NCBI RefSeq assembly: GCF_900168325.1
Contig: NZ_FVZE01000004.1
Coordinates: forward strand, 186,001-250,000
DNA length: 64,000 nucleotides
DNA from: Novosphingobium mathurense
GTDB taxonomy: Bacteria > Pseudomonadota > Alphaproteobacteria > Sphingomonadales > Sphingomonadaceae
Reading direction: 5' to 3'
Part shown: piece by piece, positions 7,864-15,703 of the stretch
How the letters are laid out: every line of letters begins with the position of its first letter
Position numbering within the stretch: position 1 is the first letter of the stretch
Position numbers and translations under genes: made by a program
Notes under the pieces: generated by a model
Database searches by the model: none
What the model was told of the DNA's origin: nothing
What the model saw: the letters and a program-made list of their open reading frames with translations, nothing else

Positions 7864-9030
7864 TCATGCCGGAACTGCGCAGCGCATGAGATTGTCCGCG
7901 ATCCAGTTCTGATTGGCCTTCATCTCGCGGTTGAGCTGCTCGTGAAGCACTGCGATGCCTTCGAGATCCCAGTCGAACGAGCCGATGCGGTCGGAGATTT
8001 CGAGCATGCCGTGGCTCAGGCCATCGCGGGTAGTGGCATAGCTGCAAGTGGTTCCTGCCAGCACGGCATCGGCCAGGATCTGCGCGTCGCGCAGGGCATC
8101 GGTGATCCCATGGGCGGTGAGTGGGTCCTTGAACCAGCCTGCATCGCCGACGAGGGCCCAGCCCGGACCGGCACATTCGCGCATGTATCCGGGCTGGCCG
8201 GGAAACCCGACAAGGCGGCCTTTGCGCACCGCTTGGGAGAGCTGCGTGCCCAGTTCCGGGAACGCCTGCTGCATCAGCTGCAGGAAACGGGACGGGTGAA
8301 GTGCCTTGCGGAAATCGCCGAGGCGATCGCGCGGAAGCGAGAGGAAGACGCAGCTCGCGCCATTGTTCGTCGGGATCGCGCCGGCGGCAGCCTGCTCACC
8401 CCAATACCAACGGAAGCCGTCATTCGGCATCCCGGTGAAATAGCCGTAGATCGACATGGATGCCTGATTCATGCGCACGAGGTATCGGGCATCCACCTCG
8501 CGCGCGATGCGCGACTGGCGCCCGTCGGCACCGATGACGATGTCCGCCTCGACGCGGTAATGCGCCCCGCGCGTATCGCGCAGGATGACGCCGCTTACAG
8601 GCCCTTGCGCATGCTTGCGGATCACGCCCATGCAATCGAGACCATAGCGGCGTTCCACCCCGGAAACTTCTGCGGCATCCGCGATCACGCGGTCGAGTAC
8701 CGTGCGGCGCGGGGCATAGAGGCAGTCGGTCCCGAAAGCGGGGCGGATATCGATGTCGACCCGATTCTGGCCATAGTGGAAACTGGTGCGTTCGATCCCG
8801 GGCGTGCCGCAGGCCAGCAGGTCGCCCTCCAGCCTCCAGCTCACCAGCTGCATCACGGCGCCGCGCATCAGGGCGTGGGTCGAAAGCGTGTCGCTGCCCA
8901 AGGGGCTGCGGTCGACCATCAATACCCGCGCACCGCCGCGTGCGAGCAGCATGGCGGTGGCGGCGCCTGCGGGGCGGGCGCCGACGACGACGGCGTCATA
9001 GCGTTCATGGTTCCAGGTGGGCGTGTTCAT
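7864..9030 (-). CDS. FAD-dependent monooxygenase/reductase-like flavoprotein
   Basis: A 388-residue single-component flavoprotein of the PHBH/geranylgeranyl-reductase/halogenase-like group. The ADP-binding Rossmann motif is VVVGARPAGAATA near residue 20 (GxGxxG with the first Gly kept and the second replaced by Pro-Ala-Gly). A GADGRQS motif lies mid-protein, and the FAD-ribityl motif LVGDAGWFKDP about residue 280. The lysine motif of tryptophan halogenases is not apparent. The start at 9030 has a GAGGAG site 7 nt upstream. An upstream ATG at 9045 overlaps the previous gene's stop. The substrate is unknown. It is second in the operon led by the FMO-like gene. Confidence 0.8.
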   Translation of the reverse strand: MNTPTWNHERYDAVVVGARPAGAATAMLLARGGARVLMVDRSPLGSDTLSTHALMRGAVMQLVSWRLEGDLLACGTPGIERTSFHYGQNRVDIDIRPAFGTDCLYAPRRTVLDRVIADAAEVSGVERRYGLDCMGVIRKHAQGPVSGVILRDTRGAHYRVEADIVIGADGRQSRIAREVDARYLVRMNQASMSIYGYFTGMPNDGFRWYWGEQAAAGAIPTNNGASCVFLSLPRDRLGDFRKALHPSRFLQLMQQAFPELGTQLSQAVRKGRLVGFPGQPGYMRECAGPGWALVGDAGWFKDPLTAHGITDALRDAQILADAVLAGTTCSYATTRDGLSHGMLEISDRIGSFDWDLEGIAVLHEQLNREMKANQNWIADNLMRCAVPA

Positions 9031-9044
9031 GGTGGTTCTCCTCA

Positions 9045-10292
9045 TCAGACGGCTATCGGACGTGCAGCGCCAAGCTGCGCGGCGATTATCGGGGCAAGCG
9101 CCTGTGCATCGCGGCCAACGCCATCGATGAAGGCAGAAGCGCGGTGGCGCATGAACGGCAGGCCCAGGGCATAGAGGCCGGGTATCGGAGTGATGCCGCC
9201 GTGCTGGATCAGCTCACCGCAGGTGTCGGTGACCGGAAGGTGGAGCCAGGGGTAATGGCGCGCATAGCCGGTGGCGAAGAGCACGCTGGTGATCCCCTCG
9301 GCGCGCAGGTCGAGGCATTCCGGCACGGCGCCCGGTTCCATCGGTGCGCGCCATGCTGCGGGATCGCAGGCAGCGCGAAGGCCGGCGCGTTCGATGTGCG
9401 CATCAATCGCGCGAAGCAGGACGTGGCGGCGCTCTTCGGCCGCTCGGCACTGTTCGGCCAGGTCGTTGGCCAACTGGACCTGCAGGCCCTGCGCATCGGT
9501 GACACGTCCGACAAGCCGGATGCCTTCGCGGGCAAGTGCGGGGAGGTCGATATCGCCGCCGGTGGGATCGCCTACGAGTTGCAGCGAAGGCTGACGCAGC
9601 AGGGCGGCATTGTCGGCTCCGCTGGGGCGTGGCTCGGCCAGAAAGCCGCTGCCATCGAGCCAGTCAAACAGGTCCCGCCCGCGATAGCGTCGCGGCGCGC
9701 GGACATGGCGGCCAACGGCAAGCGTAACATCTCGACCGTGGCGGCGGATCTCGCGTGCGAGCTGGACGCCCGTCGCCGAAGCGCCGACGACCAGAACGCC
9801 GCCGTCGGGCAGAAGATCGGGGGTCAGATAGCTACCCGGTGTGACCTGGTGGATCGCGAGCGAGAGCTTACCTGCCCAGAAAGGAAGGCGAGGGCGATCG
9901 CAGGCACCCGTCGCGATGATGACGGTGCGTGCAATCCGCGTGCCGCGCGAGGTGGCGACGCGAAACCTGTCCGCCATGCGTTCGACGGCGAGGATTTCGC
10001 AATTCTCGGTGACGGGAGCGGCGAAGTCGCTGGCATAGCCTTGCAGGCGCTTCACAAGGTCCGCCGAAGTGAGAAATCCGTCGCTTTCCCGGGCGAGCTG
10101 GGCGCCAGGAAGCCGTGTCATCCAGCCCGGCGTAAGCAGGCGCAGCGAAGGCCAGCGCTGCGAGCGCCAGCGCTCTCCGATGCGGCCGCGTTCGATGACT
10201 TCGTGATCGATACCGCGCTCGGCAAGGCAGCGGCTCATGGCGAGGCCGGCCTGTCCGGCGCCAATGACAAGGCTGTCGATGTTGCGAGGCAT
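9045..10292 (-). CDS. FMO/CzcO-like NAD(P)H flavin monooxygenase
   Basis: A 415-residue protein with an N-terminal FAD motif GAGQAGLAMS, an FMO-type fingerprint (FWAGKL...HQV), a second Rossmann motif VVGASATGVQLA for NAD(P), and an ATGYARHYPWL motif near the C-terminus. This is the layout of flavin-containing and Baeyer-Villiger-type monooxygenases that oxygenate soft nucleophiles (N, S) or ketones. It is the first gene of the operon that continues through the second flavoprotein, truncated hemoglobin, cyclase, kinase and response regulator, all with overlaps or short gaps. The copy 2 element lies 45-92 nt upstream. The substrate is unknown. An amine from the nearby decarboxylase, or a thiol compound, are guesses only. 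Confidence 0.82.
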   Translation of the reverse strand: MPRNIDSLVIGAGQAGLAMSRCLAERGIDHEVIERGRIGERWRSQRWPSLRLLTPGWMTRLPGAQLARESDGFLTSADLVKRLQGYASDFAAPVTENCEILAVERMADRFRVATSRGTRIARTVIIATGACDRPRLPFWAGKLSLAIHQVTPGSYLTPDLLPDGGVLVVGASATGVQLAREIRRHGRDVTLAVGRHVRAPRRYRGRDLFDWLDGSGFLAEPRPSGADNAALLRQPSLQLVGDPTGGDIDLPALAREGIRLVGRVTDAQGLQVQLANDLAEQCRAAEERRHVLLRAIDAHIERAGLRAACDPAAWRAPMEPGAVPECLDLRAEGITSVLFATGYARHYPWLHLPVTDTCGELIQHGGITPIPGLYALGLPFMRHRASAFIDGVGRDAQALAPIIAAQLGAARPIAV

Positions 10293-10336
10293 GGAAGCTT
10301 ACTCCTTGGGTTCGCAAGCAAGCCTATGCACGGCAG

Positions 10337-10384
10337 GTATCAGTCCTGTGCCGCCAGGCCGGGCAATTTGTTTCAATCGTTTCA
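10337..10384 (-). promoter_or_regulatory. bipartite element, copy 2
   Basis: On the minus strand positions 1-15 read TGAAACGATTGAAAC and positions 36-48 read ACAGGACTGATAC, in the same register as the other copies. It precedes the six-gene flavoprotein-globin-cyclase-kinase-regulator operon. A TAGGCT hexamer occupies positions 59-64. Confidence 0.75.
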
Positions 10385-10410
10385 GCGCAAAGATGCGGGA
10401 GGCGATGAGC

Positions 10411-10442
10411 AGAAAAGCCCCGCCGGCATAGGCCGACGGGGC
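10411..10442 (-). terminator. rho-independent terminator after the OsmC-like gene
   Basis: An 11-bp GC-rich stem (10417-10427 with 10432-10442, one C-A mismatch, loop ATAG) is followed on the minus strand by TTTT. It separates the OsmC-like gene (ending at 10482) from the next unit's promoter at 10337-10384. Confidence 0.75.
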
Positions 10443-10481
10443 AGGGGAACGCTCGGGAGAGCGGGGGGGCGGTGTGGCGCG

Positions 10482-11063
10482 TCAGTCGGCCTGTGCCGTT
10501 ACGGTGACCGGTACGCCGTTGGTCAGGACGTCGAATACGGCAGAGCGCGCGACCGACTGGTGGACGATCTTCTCCAGATCTTCGGCACCGGCATCGCCCT
10601 TGATGCGCACCTGGATGCTGATGCCTTCGAAGCCGTTGCGAACGGTGTTGTCGAGGCCGAGAATGCCGAGCAGGTCGATGTCGCCCTCAACCCTGGTTTC
10701 AACCGATTCCAGCCTCACCTGGCGGATCGAGGCGATGTTGCCGATGCCGGCGGTGATGCAGGCCGAGAGAGCGGCCAACAGCATTTCCACCGGCGTGGCG
10801 CCCTGATCCTTGCCGCACAGAACGGCGGGGTGATCGCCGTCGATCATGTGCCCGCAGTCACGCGGCTGTTCGCCGCCGGCGCCGTGGAAATTGCCCATGC
10901 GGGCCTGGCTGTGGGTGCCGGCAATCCAGTTGCCTTCGGCGCGGAAGGTGAACCTGGCGAGTTCGCGCTGGCCATCGACGGCGTCGAGCGTGGCAAGGAA
11001 TGCGGGAACGTCGACGCCGTTCATGGCGACCTTGGCGGGCTTTTCGAGAGTGGCAGTGGTCAT
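10482..11063 (-). CDS. OsmC-like protein
   Basis: A 193-residue protein of the OsmC/Ohr superfamily, recognised from the central helix ATPVEMLLAALSACITAG and the following beta-rich half. OsmC and Ohr reduce organic hydroperoxides with a Cys pair. Here Cys residues occur in RDCGHM, VLCGKD and SACITAG, but I cannot say which form the catalytic pair. The start at 11063 has an AAGGA site. A longer frame upstream lacks one. The gene is monocistronic, with its own copy of the 48-bp element (11160-11207) upstream and a terminator downstream, and is divergent from the arsenic operon. Confidence 0.85.
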   Translation of the reverse strand: MTTATLEKPAKVAMNGVDVPAFLATLDAVDGQRELARFTFRAEGNWIAGTHSQARMGNFHGAGGEQPRDCGHMIDGDHPAVLCGKDQGATPVEMLLAALSACITAGIGNIASIRQVRLESVETRVEGDIDLLGILGLDNTVRNGFEGISIQVRIKGDAGAEDLEKIVHQSVARSAVFDVLTNGVPVTVTAQAD

Positions 11064-11159
11064 GATCAAAAGTCCTTGTCTGAAGTGCCTGTTGTGCAGT
11101 GACCTTGTGCCGGCGAACGCGTGTCGTTCGTGGCATGCAGACAAGATTGCGGTTGGGCT

Positions 11160-11207
11160 GTTTCAATCCGATGCCGCGAAACGGGCGTTCGCGTTTCAAT
11201 TGTTTCG
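11160..11207 (-). promoter_or_regulatory. bipartite element, copy 3
   Basis: On the minus strand positions 1-15 read CGAAACAATTGAAAC and positions 36-48 read ATCGGATTGAAAC. It lies 97-144 nt upstream of the OsmC-like start and next to the divergent arsR operator. A CAATCT hexamer is at positions 59-64. Confidence 0.75.
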
Positions 11208-11228
11208 TCCTTGCCTCAGGGTGAAGAA

Positions 11229-11252
11229 TTCGATATTTCCATAGTTATCGAA
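11229..11252. promoter_or_regulatory. probable ArsR operator
   Basis: TTCGATA (11229-11235) and TATCGAA (11246-11252) form a perfect 7-bp inverted repeat with a 10-nt spacer, ending 15 nt before the arsR start. The position and symmetry fit an autoregulatory operator for the ArsR dimer. Confidence 0.65.
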
Positions 11253-11267
11253 TCATCGGAGAATGCT

Positions 11268-11606
11268 GTGCACGCCGAAGTCGTGATCCGCGCACTTTCT
11301 GCCTTGGCGCAGGAACATCGCCTTGCCGCCTTCCGATTGCTGGTGCAGGCCGGAGAGGAAGGAATCGCCGCCGGCGTGCTCGCGGAAAAGCTTGAAGTTC
11401 CGGCATCCTCGATGAGCTTTCACCTGGCCCAACTGGCCAATGCCGGGCTCGTCAGCCAACGGCGCGAAAGCCGCTCGATCATCTATTCGGCAGACTATTC
11501 GGCGATGAACGGGCTGATGGATTACCTCACGGAGAACTGCTGCGGCGGTATCCCCTGTGGCGAGGACGCAGCCTGCAATACCGAAGCTAAGAGGAGGACG
11601 GCCTGA
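11268..11606 (+). CDS. arsR: ArsR-family arsenite-responsive repressor
   Basis: A 112-residue winged-helix repressor. The DNA-binding core LAEKLEVPASSMSFHLAQLANAGLV is followed by the wing QRRESRSIIYSA. The C-terminal tail carries NCCGGIPC plus another Cys eight residues... further on (AAC). Vicinal C-terminal cysteines of this kind bind As(III) in some ArsR types, as opposed to the helix-5 CVC site of the E. coli type, which is absent. The GTG at 11268 is chosen for its GGAGA site 5 nt upstream and because it starts just ahead of the conserved helix. It overlaps the next gene by 1 nt (TGATG). Confidence 0.9.
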   Translation: MHAEVVIRALSALAQEHRLAAFRLLVQAGEEGIAAGVLAEKLEVPASSMSFHLAQLANAGLVSQRRESRSIIYSADYSAMNGLMDYLTENCCGGIPCGEDAACNTEAKRRTA

Positions 11607-12085
11607 TGAAGCGTTTTCACGTGCATGTCGGCGTAAGCGACATCGATCGCTCGATCGCGTTTTACAGCAGGCTCTTCGGCAGCGCGCCGACAGTGGTGAA
11701 GCCGGACTACGCGAAATGGATGCTCGAGGATCCTTGCGTCAACTTCGCCATTTCGCATCGCGAGGGTGCAGCCAAGGGGATTGAGCATGTCGGCGTGCAG
11801 GTCGCGGACCGTGCGGAACTTGCCGAGGTCCAGAGTCGGCTTGAGGCGGCAGATGGCCCCGTCCTCGATGAAGGCGCGACGACCTGCTGCTATGCAAGAT
11901 CGGAAAAGAGCTGGATTGCCGATCCCGATGGCGTTGTCTGGGAAGCCTTCCTGACCGAGGGCGAGAGCACGACCTATGGCGGTTCTCCCGATCTGGACCG
12001 GCTCGTGTCCGGCAGTGCGGACCGGAGCGCCTGCTGCGTGCCGCAAGCGGTTGCCGCACCTGCCACCTCCACATCCTGCTGCTAG
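11606..12085 (+). CDS. arsI: ArsI/CadI-family VOC protein, probable organoarsenical C-As lyase
   Basis: A 159-residue vicinal-oxygen-chelate protein. The N-terminal MKRFHVHVGVSDIDRSIAFYSRLFG carries the first metal His, and GIEHVGVQV and WEAF supply the other ligands. TTCCYARSEKSW contains the vicinal Cys pair that ArsI enzymes use to bind trivalent methylarsenicals before Fe-dependent cleavage of the C-As bond. The C-terminal tail has further Cys pairs (SACC, TSCC), common in this family. It has a strong GAGGAGG site and lies between arsR and arsC. The related CadI name applies to cadmium-induced homologs. Confidence 0.88.
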   Translation: MKRFHVHVGVSDIDRSIAFYSRLFGSAPTVVKPDYAKWMLEDPCVNFAISHREGAAKGIEHVGVQVADRAELAEVQSRLEAADGPVLDEGATTCCYARSEKSWIADPDGVVWEAFLTEGESTTYGGSPDLDRLVSGSADRSACCVPQAVAAPATSTSCC

Positions 12086-12093
12086 AGGCTGCC

Positions 12094-12594
12094 ATGAGCC
12101 ACACCCCACTCAACGTACTTTTCCTGTGCACCGGCAATTCGGCGCGCTCGATCCTGGCCGAGGCCATCCTCAACCAAGAAGGAAAGGAGCACTTCCGGGC
12201 CTATAGTGCCGGCAGCCAACCGGTCGGCACCGTCAATCCCTGGGCCATCCACACGTTGGAGACGCTGGGTTATCCGGTCGAGGGCTATCGCTCCAAGAGC
12301 TGGAACGAGTTCATCGACGGGCCCGAATTCGATCTGGTCTTCACCGTTTGCGACAATGCTGCCGCAGAAAGCTGCCCGGTCTGGCCCGGCAGGCCGATAA
12401 CGGCGCACTGGGGCATCCCCGACCCGGCTGCCGTGGAAGGACACGATGCCGAAAAGGCCGCGGCATTCCTCGATGCCTACCGCATGCTCAAGCGGCGCAT
12501 CGACCTGTTGCTCGCATTGCCTATCGCAAGCCTGGAAAAGGTGGCCCTTCACGAAACCCTTCATGCCATCGGTCGGGAGGCCGATCACAAATGA
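12094..12594 (+). CDS. arsC: arsenate reductase, low-molecular-weight phosphatase type
   Basis: A 166-residue protein with the P-loop [11 protein letters not shown] near residues 10-20 and a downstream [15 protein letters not shown] segment carrying the second redox Cys. It reduces arsenate to arsenite, using thioredoxin or glutathione/glutaredoxin depending on subfamily. LMW-PTP-like ArsC proteins of about 140-170 residues are the norm. Its TGA overlaps the acr3 ATG (ATGA at 12591-12594), so the arsenite produced can be exported by the next gene product. Confidence 0.95.
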   Translation: MSHTPLNVLFLCTGNSARSILAEAILNQEGKEHFRAYSAGSQPVGTVNPWAIHTLETLGYPVEGYRSKSWNEFIDGPEFDLVFTVCDNAAAESCPVWPGRPITAHWGIPDPAAVEGHDAEKAAAFLDAYRMLKRRIDLLLALPIASLEKVALHETLHAIGREADHK

Positions 12595-13661
12595 GTGCAA
12601 GCGTAATGGAAGCAGATGCCCGCGCGGCGGGGCTGGGCCTGTTCGAGAAATGGCTCTCCGTCTGGGTGGGCGGGGCGATCCTTGCCGGCATACTGCTGGG
12701 CAACATGGCACCGGCGATGTTCGCTGCGCTGGCCTCGATCGAATACGCCTCGGTCAATCTCGTCGTTGCCGTCCTGATCTGGGCAATGATCTTTCCGATG
12801 ATGGTTGCGGTGGACTTCTCAGCCGTGCGCCATGTCGGAGACAAGCCCAAGGGCCTGATCATCACCCTTGCCGTAAATTGGTTGATCAAGCCTTTCAGCA
12901 TGGCGGCGCTGGGTGTGCTGTTCTTCCAATTTGTGTTCGCCCGATTTCTTCAGCCAAGCGATGCGCAGCAATACATCGCTGGGTTGATCCTGCTCGGCGC
13001 AGCGCCATGCACGGCGATGGTTTTCGTGTGGTCGCAACTGACGAAGGGCGACCCGGCTTACACACTGGTACAGGTTGCGGTGAACGATCTTGTCATGATC
13101 GTGGCCTTCGCGCCGATCGTCGCGCTGCTGCTGGGCGTGACCGACATCGTCGTGCCATGGAACACACTTTTGCTCTCCGTAGCGCTCTATGTCGTTGTGC
13201 CGCTCGCCGCCGGGGCCTGGGTTCGCCGTCGGCTGTTGGCAACGCATGGCGGCGACGAAGGTGCCGTTAGCGCGTTCACCGGACGACTGAAGCCGCTTTC
13301 GATCCTGGGCCTGCTCTTGACCGTCCTGCTCCTGTTTGGCTTTCAGGCGCAGACAATCCTGTCCCGACCCTTGCTGATCGCCCTTATCGCAACGCCTATC
13401 GTGATCCAGAGCTATGGGATCTTCTTCATTGCCTATGGCGCGGCAAAGGCTTGGAAAGTGCCTTATGCCGTGGCGGCGCCCTGCGCGCTGATCGGAACCT
13501 CCAATTTCTTCGAACTTGCCGTCGCCGTTGCCATCGGGCTGTTCGGTCTTGGCAGTGGAGCGGCTCTCGCCACGGTCGTGGGCGTGCTGGTTGAAGTCCC
13601 GGTCATGCTGTCGCTGGTGGCGATCGCCAACCGGACCCGGGGGAGCTTCGCAGCAGGATAG
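12591..13661 (+). CDS. acr3: Acr3 arsenite efflux permease
   Basis: A 356-residue integral membrane protein of the BART superfamily with about ten transmembrane helices. The conserved cysteine of Acr3 is present in [15 protein letters not shown] about residue 140, and the late helix [17 protein letters not shown] is family-typical. It exports arsenite using proton motive force and completes the arsR-arsI-arsC-acr3 operon. The ATG overlaps the arsC stop. No arsH, arsM or ArsB is seen nearby. Confidence 0.95.
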   Translation: MSASVMEADARAAGLGLFEKWLSVWVGGAILAGILLGNMAPAMFAALASIEYASVNLVVAVLIWAMIFPMMVAVDFSAVRHVGDKPKGLIITLAVNWLIKPFSMAALGVLFFQFVFARFLQPSDAQQYIAGLILLGAAPCTAMVFVWSQLTKGDPAYTLVQVAVNDLVMIVAFAPIVALLLGVTDIVVPWNTLLLSVALYVVVPLAAGAWVRRRLLATHGGDEGAVSAFTGRLKPLSILGLLLTVLLLFGFQAQTILSRPLLIALIATPIVIQSYGIFFIAYGAAKAWKVPYAVAAPCALIGTSNFFELAVAVAIGLFGLGSGAALATVVGVLVEVPVMLSLVAIANRTRGSFAAG

Positions 13662-13701
13662 CTCCGGTTCCCGCAATCTGGGGCTTGGTCGGTTGTGTCC
13701 T

Positions 13702-14487
13702 TCAATCCAACGGTGCGATGATCAGGTGCACGCCCTGCCTGTCGAGAATGGCGCGCATCTCCTCAGGAATACCGGGATCGGTAATTAACACATCCACTTC
13801 GTCCAGGCCGCAGACGATGGCGCCCGAAGATGAGCGGAATTTTGAGCTGTCGACCATCAGGATCACCTGCTCGGCGCGGTCGATCAGGCGCCGCTCGGCC
13901 GCAACGAGGATGACGTCGGCCTGCATCACGCCCTGAGGTCCAACCGAGGCTGCGCCCATGAACAGCTTGGGCGCATAGAAGCGCGGCATGGAATCTTCGC
14001 CTGCAGGAGCGAGCACGATGTTCTGCTCCCTGAACACCGTGCCTGAAGGCAGGAGGACCCGGGTACCGGCCTGCGGCAGCAGCGCGTTGACGATGTGCAG
14101 CGAATTGGTGAGGACCTGCGCGTCCTTGCCGTCGAGGTATGGGCACATCTGCAGCGTTGTCGTGCCGCCGTCGATCATGATCCCTTCGCCGTTCGCGCAC
14201 AGGTCTGCCGCTGCACGCCCAATGGCCTGCTTTTGCGGCAAGTTGAGCGAAATCGATTGATCGAACGGCGTACCCGACAGGCGATCCGCATCTGTCTCGC
14301 TTTCGGCGTCGGGCAGCTTCGCGCCGCCATGAACCCGAACGATGCGGCCTTCTTCCTCGAGGCGTGTCAGATCGCGCCGGATCGTGGCGGGCGATGCATC
14401 GAGGCAGGACTCCAGCTCGCGATAGGTCACAAACCCGGTCGCGCCTATGGCATCGAGAATGAGTCTTTCGCGTTCAGCCGAATGCAT
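13702..14487 (-). CDS. DeoR-family transcriptional regulator of the rhamnose module
   Basis: A 261-residue DeoR/GlpR-type regulator. The N-terminal helix-turn-helix is FVTYRELESCLDASPATIRRDLTRLEEEGRIVRVHGGA, and the C-terminal DeoRC sugar-phosphate-binding domain includes DGGTTTLQM and ADVILVAA. Such proteins usually repress and are released by a pathway phosphosugar, here probably rhamnulose-1-phosphate. The gene lies 88 nt downstream of the symporter gene on the same strand, so it may be co-transcribed. It is convergent with acr3. A candidate target is the divergent region 18282-18370. Confidence 0.88.
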   Translation of the reverse strand: MHSAERERLILDAIGATGFVTYRELESCLDASPATIRRDLTRLEEEGRIVRVHGGAKLPDAESETDADRLSGTPFDQSISLNLPQKQAIGRAAADLCANGEGIMIDGGTTTLQMCPYLDGKDAQVLTNSLHIVNALLPQAGTRVLLPSGTVFREQNIVLAPAGEDSMPRFYAPKLFMGAASVGPQGVMQADVILVAAERRLIDRAEQVILMVDSSKFRSSSGAIVCGLDEVDVLITDPGIPEEMRAILDRQGVHLIIAPLD

Positions 14488-14575
14488 CGTGTTTCCCTGC
14501 CCTTGCCCCCAGCGGACCTGTTCGAGGTTCAGTCCGCAAGGTCCGTTACATGCTGCGCGCCCCGCTCCGCAACCG

Positions 14576-15703
14576 TCAGTGTGCCGCCGCGTTCGCGTCC
14601 AGCATATTGCCGAGGCCGATGATGACCGTGGAGCCGACCAGCAGTCCGATACCCAGCCAGACCATCGTGCGGGTGCGAACGCTCGCGCCTTTCCATTCCT
14701 TGAGAGCGAAGCCCCAGAGAGTGGAGAAGAGAATGATCGAAGCCATGTGCAGCGTCCAGGATGAGAACCCGTAACGTCCCATCTGGCTCTCGCCCATGGT
14801 GTAGAAGAAGAACTGGAAATACCACAGCGTGCCACCAAGTGCGGCCAGAAGGTAGTTCAGCAGCAGCGGCACCTTGGCCGCCTTGGCGCGATGGGTGTCA
14901 TGCGGGGTTCCTGCACCCGGGTCGGCAATCGCGCCGGGATCGGCGACCGCGCCGAAGTATTGTCCAAAGCTGCGATTGCGGCGAATGAGGATGGAGCACC
15001 AGATGGCATTGGTGGTGAGCCCGCCTGCAAGGACCACGCAAAGAACGGGAAGACCCTGGTTGAGCGGATCGGTTCCGGCTGCAAGCGTCAGTTCGCGAAT
15101 GGGTTGCCCGGCGTCGAGACCCCACGCGAAGCAGCCCGACATCACGCCGGAAAAGACGGCGATCAGCAGGCCCTTGCGCAAGTCGAACTCGGCAACGCCC
15201 TCGCTCGCTTCTCCGCCCAGTTCCGCGTCCTTCTTGTGGCCTGCGCGTGCGACGACGACGATGCCGACCAGCGTGACGAGGATGCCCAGCAGGGTCAGCT
15301 GCCCGCTGGTGCGCGAGGCGATCTCACCCAGGGTTCCGTGGAAGATGGGCGGTCCCATCGTTCCGATCACGGTGGTCAGTCCCAGTGCAACCGCCATACC
15401 CAGCGAAAGCCCGAGATAGCGCATGGTCAGGCCGAACGTCAGGCCCCCGAAGCCCCACATCGCGCCCCAGAACCAGCACCACCAGAGCGTCTTGCCCGGG
15501 GTCTGGACCAGCACCGCGAAGAGGTCGTTGGTGCGCAGCGACGCGAAAAGCCACGGCGCTACAGCCCAGGAGAAGATCCCGCCTGCCAACCAGAAGACTT
15601 CCCAGGACCAGAGCTTGATACGCTTGTAGGGGACATAGAAGCTGGCGGAGGCGAAGCCGCCCAGCCAGTGGAACAGGACGCCAAGCGCCGGGTTGCCTCC
15701 CAT
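14576..15703 (-). CDS. rhaT: RhaT-type L-rhamnose/H+ symporter
   Basis: A 375-residue membrane protein with about ten predicted helices. It resembles E. coli RhaT in length and in family segments such as FYVPYKRIKLWSWEVFWLAGGIFSW near the N-terminus, WGFGGLTFGLTMRYLGLSLG, and NYLLAALGGTLWYFQFFFYTMGE near the C-terminus. It imports free L-rhamnose across the inner membrane. Its ATG overlaps the stop of lldD (ATGA, 15701-15705 region), so it is translated from the kinase-lldD-rhaT messenger. The start has a GGAAAGGA site. Confidence 0.92.
   Translation of the reverse strand: MGGNPALGVLFHWLGGFASASFYVPYKRIKLWSWEVFWLAGGIFSWAVAPWLFASLRTNDLFAVLVQTPGKTLWWCWFWGAMWGFGGLTFGLTMRYLGLSLGMAVALGLTTVIGTMGPPIFHGTLGEIASRTSGQLTLLGILVTLVGIVVVARAGHKKDAELGGEASEGVAEFDLRKGLLIAVFSGVMSGCFAWGLDAGQPIRELTLAAGTDPLNQGLPVLCVVLAGGLTTNAIWCSILIRRNRSFGQYFGAVADPGAIADPGAGTPHDTHRAKAAKVPLLLNYLLAALGGTLWYFQFFFYTMGESQMGRYGFSSWTLHMASIILFSTLWGFALKEWKGASVRTRTMVWLGIGLLVGSTVIIGLGNMLDANAAAH

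Noticed and set aside
7864..7867. Alternative start of the truncated hemoglobin at an ATGA overlap
   Set aside because: It would add 30 residues without globin features. The start at 7777 has a better ribosome-binding site and the usual family length.
8940..11102. A 720-codon plus-strand open frame
   Set aside because: It lies antisense to three well-supported minus-strand genes, contains low-complexity composition typical of GC-rich shadow frames, and has no recognisable domain.
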